From NCBI GenBank assembly GCA_021815285.1, contig JAKAHE010000009.1, positions 1 through 18,572 on the forward strand: a stretch of DNA of 18,572 bases. The letters run 5' to 3'. The notes beneath the pieces are model-generated. The model had not been told where the DNA came from. It searched no databases and saw only the letters and a list, made by a program, of their open reading frames with translations. Shown piece after piece: positions 14,431 through 18,572 of this stretch. Source of the DNA: Nitrospirota bacterium. Lineage in GTDB: Bacteria; Nitrospirota; JACRHJ01. The stretch's first letter is position 1. Every line of letters starts with the position of its first letter. Made by a program: the position numbers and the translations under genes.

Positions 14431-15201
14431 ATGAAGATTGCCCGCAAAAAGGCGGCCCGCGCTTTTATCGGGCTATCGCTTCTGGCACCGGTATTTCTCC
14501 TGACGGGCTGTTTTGCAACCCAGCAGGACCTGGAGCCCATGCAGAGCGACATAATGGTACTGGAGAAGCAGTTCTCTGAGGTGCAGAAGCAGGTTGCCAG
14601 GGCAAAATATGCCGAGGAAGGCGAAAATACGCCGGACAAGTTAAAAGAGATAGACAGCCGCATATCCGCTCTTGAAACGCGCATGAATTCCCTTGAGGCG
14701 CAGATACGGGAGTTGAAAGAGAACCAGGCGCCGCTCGCTCCACAGCCGATACCCCCGGAATCCAACTCCACTGCCTCCGCAGCTCCTGCCCCTCAGGCCC
14801 CGCAGCCGACGAAGGGTATGGTGGCGGCGCAGGACGCGTTCAACCAGGCGATGGACTCATATTCCGCCGGAGACTACGACAAGGCAAAGTCCGCGTTCGA
14901 CGCATTCCTTAAGGACTACCCTGCGGACAATCTCGCTGACGACGCCAGGTTCATGCTGGGAGAGATAGCATTCGCCCGGAAAGATTATGCCGTGGCTGTT
15001 AAGGAATATCAGAAGGTAGTGGACGAATACCCGCTCGCGGACAGGGTGCCGGACGCGCTTTACAAGGAAGGCATCGCATACCGGATGATGGGCAATCAGG
15101 ACAAGGCCAGCGAGAGCTTTAACCGCGTGATGGACAACTATCCTTACAGCGACGCGGCAAAAAAGGCGCACCAGGAGCTTGATAAACTGAAGGGCAAATA
15201 A
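14431..15201 (+). CDS. cpoB: CpoB/YbgF-like Tol-Pal associated lipoprotein
   Basis: The 256-residue product has a lipoprotein signal with lipobox LLTGC (Cys27), a coiled-coil region (about 32-100, including LKEIDSRISALETRMNSLEA), a Pro/Ala linker and a C-terminal domain of three tetratricopeptide repeats (from about 131; SAGDYDKAKSAFDAFLKDYP is one unit). This is the CpoB/YbgF architecture. CpoB links the Tol-Pal envelope-constriction system with cell-wall synthesis in E. coli. Most YbgF proteins are periplasmic with a plain signal peptide; a lipidated form is known in deeper-branching groups. No tol or pal gene is in the window. AAGGAGG eight bases upstream is a strong ribosome-binding site. 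The next gene starts 14 bases later, so they are probably one operon. Confidence 0.88.
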   Translation: MKIARKKAARAFIGLSLLAPVFLLTGCFATQQDLEPMQSDIMVLEKQFSEVQKQVARAKYAEEGENTPDKLKEIDSRISALETRMNSLEAQIRELKENQAPLAPQPIPPESNSTASAAPAPQAPQPTKGMVAAQDAFNQAMDSYSAGDYDKAKSAFDAFLKDYPADNLADDARFMLGEIAFARKDYAVAVKEYQKVVDEYPLADRVPDALYKEGIAYRMMGNQDKASESFNRVMDNYPYSDAAKKAHQELDKLKGK

Positions 15202-15215
15202 GCGAGGAGAGCATT

Positions 15216-16364
15216 ATGAAAAAGGGACTCCTGCCGGTGATATTTTTATTGGCGTTGTTTTTCCCGTTATCCATCGCAATAGCCGGAGAAGAAGGCCAGG
15301 CCAGGCCAGGCGGCCAGCCGTTCGGCGGTCAGACGTCGGTGTCGGGCGTGCCCTGGACGGGAAGTTATGCCATCGTAAAGGGAGACACGCTCTGGGACAT
15401 ATCCAAGGCACGGCTCTCGGATCCCTTCGCCTGGCCCAGGATATGGAAGAAGAACCAGTTCATACATAATCCCAACCTCATATATCCCGGACAGGTCATC
15501 AAGCTTCCGCAGGGAGTCACCATAGCTCCGCCCAGGGCGGCGAAGAAAGAGGAAGTCCCTCCGCCCGTGGAAAAATCTGAGACCGGGCCTTTTGTGAGCA
15601 AGGGCACGACTCTTATGCTCAAGCCCCGCGTCTCGGAAAGCAAAATAATCACCATCCCTCCGCCTCCCACAAGAATTCCGGTGGCAACCAAGGAAGCCGT
15701 GCTGGAAGCAGGTTTTATCGAAAAGGACGGCGCGACGACCCGTTCCATCGAGGGAAGCCCGACGCCGCAATCGCTCTACGGACTTTTTGACGAGCTTTAC
15801 GTCAAGACTGACGGAGTGAAGGCAGGCGACCGGTTCATAATCGGAAGATACGAGGGGAATGTGGAAGACCCCGGCACCGGAGACAACCTTGGCCGGATGG
15901 TAAAGGTATTGGGGGTACTGAAGATCGAAGGGCCGAGGGACGGGTTCATGCTTGGTAGGGTAACGACGGCGTTTACGGACATAAAAACCTCCGACCTGCT
16001 CTTCCCGTACCAGGAGCCGGTTATAGTCTACGAACCTGTCCCGCCGAACCCGAAGGCGTACGGGGTTTCCGGCGATATCGCCGCATTGAGAGACGGCATG
16101 AAAAACGCCTCCCAATCGGATATGCTATACATAGACAGGGGCGCGAAGGACGGCGTCCTGCCAGGCGACACCTTTGTCGTAGAGCGTCCGGGCGGCTATG
16201 CAAAGACGGACCTTCCTATCGAAAGGCCGGTTCCGCTTCCGGCCGTAAAGACCGGGCTTATACAGGTTGTATCCGTAAGGGAGCATACCGCCGCGGCCAA
16301 GGTCGTGGATTCTGACTGGCCGCTCCAGGCGGGCTACAGGATATTCTATTCCAGGCCGAAATAG
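15216..16364 (+). CDS. Secreted LysM-domain protein
   Basis: The 382-residue protein has a signal peptide (about 1-23) and one LysM domain at about 50-97, starting GSYAIVKGDTLWDISKARLS and ending NPNLIYPGQVIKLP; LysM binds peptidoglycan. The remaining 280 residues have no motif I recognise, though repeated features such as GDRFIIGRYEG, DGVLPGDTFVVER and TGLIQVVSVREHTAAAKVV suggest a set of small beta domains. A role in envelope maintenance fits the position after cpoB. GAGGAGA precedes the ATG. A five-base tandem repeat (GGCCA) lies at 15296-15309 in the linker after the signal peptide. The dprA frame begins two bases after this stop. Confidence 0.88.
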   Translation: MKKGLLPVIFLLALFFPLSIAIAGEEGQARPGGQPFGGQTSVSGVPWTGSYAIVKGDTLWDISKARLSDPFAWPRIWKKNQFIHNPNLIYPGQVIKLPQGVTIAPPRAAKKEEVPPPVEKSETGPFVSKGTTLMLKPRVSESKIITIPPPPTRIPVATKEAVLEAGFIEKDGATTRSIEGSPTPQSLYGLFDELYVKTDGVKAGDRFIIGRYEGNVEDPGTGDNLGRMVKVLGVLKIEGPRDGFMLGRVTTAFTDIKTSDLLFPYQEPVIVYEPVPPNPKAYGVSGDIAALRDGMKNASQSDMLYIDRGAKDGVLPGDTFVVERPGGYAKTDLPIERPVPLPAVKTGLIQVVSVREHTAAAKVVDSDWPLQAGYRIFYSRPK

Positions 16365-16365
16365 A

Positions 16366-17583
16366 TTGGTCGTGCGGGGGCGGGTTATTCCAGGAGGCGC
16401 GGAGACCGGGGAGCGTAAAAGCCCTGTTACGGAAGCTGCCGGCGATAATGCGGCGCCCGGGAAACGGACGGACCCTGTTCCCTGGATTGCGCTGAACTCC
16501 GCAGCAGGCGTCGGAAAGGTCTTATACAAAAGGCTGATACTGCGCTTCGGAAGCCCGGAGAAGGTTTTTTCGGCCAGGGACGGCGAGCTTGCCCAGGTAG
16601 ACGGCATGGGACCCCGGGCGCTCCACGGGATAAAGGACTTCAGGGGCTGGGACGAGGCCAAAAACGAGGCGGAAAAGGCGCGCGCGCTTGGGGCCGGGAT
16701 TATCGCCTTTACCGACCCGCTCTATCCGCAGAACCTGAAGGAGATACACGACCCCCCGCCATATCTGTATGTCCTGGGCGAGCTTAACGCCGGGGACAAG
16801 ATTTCCGTGGCCATGGTAGGCTCGAGGAATGCCTCCCGCTACGGCCTAAGCGAAACCAAAAGAATAGCCAAAGACCTGTCCGCAAGGGGGATTACGGTAG
16901 TCTCCGGCGGGGCGCGCGGGATAGACACGGAGGCCCACCGGGGCGCGCTTTCGGGCGGCGGCAGGACTATAGCCGTCCTCGGCTGCGGGATAGACATAAT
17001 CTACCCCCGGGAGAACGGAGAGCTTTTTAAAAAAATTGCCGCATCCGGCGCGGTAATCACGGAATATCCCGTGGGCGCCCCCCCGGACAAGGCAAATTTC
17101 CCGCCCAGGAACCGCATAATCAGCGGGATTTCACTCGGCGTAATAGTCATGGAAGCGGCGAAGGATTCCGGCTCCCTCATAACGGCGGCATACTCCGTCG
17201 AGCAGAACCGGGAGGTATACGCCCTGCCTGGGAACGTAAGCGCGGACACCTCAAGGGGCGTCAACAGCCTGATTAAAAAAGGCGCAAAGCTTATCGAGGG
17301 GCCGGGAGATGTGCTCGAAGACCTCTTCCCTTACATGAAGGGATATTTAAACGAGCTGGCCCTGGACTACGGCGACGCGCCCGAAAAACCCGCCGTCATG
17401 CCGCAGCTTGCCCCGGACGAAGCGGCAGTCTACGCCCATATCTCGCTTGAGCCGGCGCATGTCGATGTCATTGCCGAAAAATCAGGCTTCCCTGTATCCA
17501 GGATTTTGTCCCTGCTCCTCGACATGGAGCTTAAGGGGCTGGTAAGGCAGATTTCCGGGATGAATTACATAAAAGAGATTTAG
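16366..17583 (+). CDS. dprA: DNA-processing protein DprA/Smf
   Basis: DprA protects incoming single-stranded DNA and loads RecA during natural transformation; homologues also occur in non-competent bacteria. The 405-residue product shows an N-terminal helix-hairpin region (about 38-95), the Rossmann-like DprA core with VGSRNAS at 151-157, SGGARGIDTEAH at 180-191, PPRNRIISG at 246-254 and SGSLITA at 268-274, and a C-terminal winged helix (about 345-405). No ATG occurs in frame before the conserved region, so the start is TTG at 16366 or GTG at 16372. Neither has a clear Shine-Dalgarno sequence, and the first 35 residues are not conserved. The start next to the LysM stop suggests coupling. Confidence 0.95.
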   Translation: MVVRGRVIPGGAETGERKSPVTEAAGDNAAPGKRTDPVPWIALNSAAGVGKVLYKRLILRFGSPEKVFSARDGELAQVDGMGPRALHGIKDFRGWDEAKNEAEKARALGAGIIAFTDPLYPQNLKEIHDPPPYLYVLGELNAGDKISVAMVGSRNASRYGLSETKRIAKDLSARGITVVSGGARGIDTEAHRGALSGGGRTIAVLGCGIDIIYPRENGELFKKIAASGAVITEYPVGAPPDKANFPPRNRIISGISLGVIVMEAAKDSGSLITAAYSVEQNREVYALPGNVSADTSRGVNSLIKKGAKLIEGPGDVLEDLFPYMKGYLNELALDYGDAPEKPAVMPQLAPDEAAVYAHISLEPAHVDVIAEKSGFPVSRILSLLLDMELKGLVRQISGMNYIKEI

Positions 17584-17586
17584 CCC

Positions 17587-17615
17587 TTTACGAGGACGAG
17601 GGGCTGTGGTAGAAT
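17587..17615 (+). promoter_or_regulatory. Candidate promoter for smg
   Basis: TTTACG (17587-17592) and TAGAAT (17610-17615) are 17 bases apart, with TG one base before the -10 (extended -10). It lies directly after the dprA stop and leaves a leader of about 75 bases. Confidence 0.55.
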
Positions 17616-17697
17616 CAAAAAAATTGAAGCGTCTTTCCCGCAATACGAAAAGAACTCCAGGAAATTTTAAGTTTAGAACAGGTTTTTTCGAGGCCTA

Positions 17698-18171
17698 ATG
17701 AAAGAAGACTTTCTCGATATAGTCGCGGTAATCGTCAGGCAGATGGCCGAGGACGATTCAGCGGGCCCCAGGGACAAAAGCATAATTGAAGGCCTTCTGG
17801 ACGACGGATATGACCTCATGGACATAGACGACGCCCTGTCCTGGTTCGAAAGCCTCGGCACGATGGCCGAAGAGATGGACGGGGTCGAGTTCTGGCCGGG
17901 CTTCAGTGGGCTCCGGATCCAGGCAAGGTGGGAGAAGGAGGCCATGTCTCCGCAGGCGTATGACTACCTTATGCGCCTTAACCGCTCCGGGGTGCTGGAC
18001 GACTCCTTCCGGGAGGCCATAATCGATAAAATCATAGACCTGAAACTCTCGGATTTCGGCGTGGAACAGATGAAGGCGCTCCTGGGTCTGGTGCTGTATT
18101 CCCAGGGCAAGTTCCTGCCGGATTCTCCCGCCGCGAACGCGGAACAAAGCCTGAAAGGCCTGCTCAACTGA
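17698..18171 (+). CDS. smg: Smg family protein (DUF494)
   Basis: The 157-residue acidic, helical protein matches the Smg/DUF494 family. FLDIVAVIVRQMAEDD opens it, DDGYDLMDIDDALSWFESL sits at about 35-53, and LNRSGVLDDSFREAIIDKII and LKLSDFGVEQMKALLGLVL follow. Smg has no settled function. It is repeatedly found between dprA and topA, the same order as here, which strengthens the assignment. GAGG lies just upstream of the ATG. There is no signal peptide or membrane segment. Confidence 0.93.
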   Translation: MKEDFLDIVAVIVRQMAEDDSAGPRDKSIIEGLLDDGYDLMDIDDALSWFESLGTMAEEMDGVEFWPGFSGLRIQARWEKEAMSPQAYDYLMRLNRSGVLDDSFREAIIDKIIDLKLSDFGVEQMKALLGLVLYSQGKFLPDSPAANAEQSLKGLLN

Positions 18172-18202
18172 GCCTGACTGGAGCGCGGGATAGCAAATGG
18201 CC

Positions 18203-18232
18203 TTGACCGCGTTTTTAAGAAGTTTTTATACC
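18203..18232 (+). promoter_or_regulatory. Candidate promoter for topA
   Basis: TTGACC (18203-18208, five of six) and TATACC (18227-18232, four of six) are 18 bases apart, separated by an A/T-rich spacer. The topA start lies 55 bases beyond the -10 box. Confidence 0.55.
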
Positions 18233-18263
18233 GGGGCGCCTGACGACGCCCTTTGTTGTTTTT
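18233..18263 (+). other. Hairpin with T-rich tail in the topA leader
   Basis: GGGCG and CGCCC form a short GC stem directly after the -10 box and are followed by TTTGTTGTTTTT. This resembles a weak terminator. It lies after smg and before topA, so it could end smg transcripts or attenuate topA. Confidence 0.45.
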
Positions 18264-18287
18264 ACGATTGAGAGGAACGCATCATAG

Positions 18288-18572
18288 ATGGCAAAGGATT
18301 TGATTGTAGTCGAATCGCCCGCGAAGGCTAAGACGATTAACAAGTATCTGGGCGACCAGTATGTTGTGAAGGCGTCGCTCGGCCACGTGCGGGACCTGCC
18401 CAGGAAGAGGCTCGCGGTAGATATAGAAAATGGATTCATGCCGGAGTATGAGGTAATAAAGGACAAGTCGAAGGTGATTACGGAGCTCAAGAAGCTCGCC
18501 AAGTCCGCCGAAAAGATATATCTCGCGCCCGACCCGGACCGCGAGGGAGAGGCCATCGCCTGGCATATCGCG
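18288..18572 (+). CDS. topA: DNA topoisomerase I, 5' part (runs off right edge)
   Basis: The first 95 residues are present. DLIVVESPAKAKTINKYLG at 4-22 holds the TOPRIM glutamate (Glu9), ASLGHVRDLPR follows, and LAPDPDREGEAIAWHI holds the DxDxxxEG metal-binding motif. This is type IA topoisomerase I, which relaxes negative supercoils. The catalytic tyrosine and zinc-finger region are beyond the edge. The ATG at 18288 follows AGAGGA at a rather long spacing of about 12 bases. It follows smg, as in many genomes. Confidence 0.96.
   Translation, partial: MAKDLIVVESPAKAKTINKYLGDQYVVKASLGHVRDLPRKRLAVDIENGFMPEYEVIKDKSKVITELKKLAKSAEKIYLAPDPDREGEAIAWHIA

Noticed and set aside
16225..16244. Inverted repeat GGCCGG-8-CCGGCC in the LysM gene
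   Set aside because: It has different spacing and no shared flanks with the dispersed palindrome, and the region is GC-rich enough for chance occurrence.
17582..17605. AGCCC/GGGCT inverted repeat after dprA
   Set aside because: Five-base stem with a 14-base loop and no T tract; it overlaps the better-supported smg promoter.

Overview
The window reads as one contiguous piece of chromosome from a Gram-negative bacterium. It carries lpxC (lipid A), an OprP/OprO-like outer-membrane porin, a CpoB/YbgF periplasmic lipoprotein, and twin-arginine translocation genes. It is GC-rich, yet uses ATA (Ile) and AGG (Arg) codons freely. Together with a Bat (aerotolerance) cluster, a stand-alone NAD-type precorrin-2 dehydrogenase and the dprA-smg-topA order, this suggests an uncultured Nitrospirota- or Desulfobacterota-like lineage. 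That placement is inference; no rRNA or tRNA gene is present to support it.

Layout, left to right. 1-1179 (minus): 5' part of an AddB-like nuclease/helicase gene that runs off the left edge. 1425-3736 (plus): purE, a Met8/SirC-like dehydrogenase and lpxC. 3885-4667 (plus): an SDR oxidoreductase behind its own near-consensus promoter. 4699-5826 (minus): a MidA-like methyltransferase. 5996-7042 (plus): a zinc-dependent medium-chain dehydrogenase. 7125-10775 (plus): a tightly coupled Bat operon (DUF58 protein, BatA, BatB, BatC-like TPR protein) behind a strong sigma70-type promoter. 10873-12112: tatA/B-tatC, ended by a terminator. 12193-13674: porin, ended by a strong terminator. 13789-14327: two small unknown genes. 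14431-17583: cpoB, a LysM protein and dprA, closely spaced. 17698-18171: smg. From 18288: the start of topA, which runs off the right edge.

Most of the content is housekeeping and cell-envelope biology. I found no CRISPR array, insertion sequence, integrase, prophage or toxin-antitoxin module. The most unusual signal is a short dispersed palindrome, CCGGT-NN-ACCGG (usually followed by CTTC or CTGC). It occurs five times, always inside coding sequence and in several reading frames. In at least two genes it sits exactly where the protein is longer than its relatives. The AddB-like gene also holds a 52-bp REP-like inverted repeat in its reading frame, and the sirC-like and lpxC genes carry extra in-frame segments. 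The second notable point is batB: its reading frame and its Shine-Dalgarno sequence point to an AUA start codon overlapping the batA stop (ATAA), where a single G would restore the usual ATGA overlap. Other points are two probable leaderless genes, a hairpin with a T-rich tail in the topA leader, and a Bat operon without an adjacent MoxR ATPase gene.
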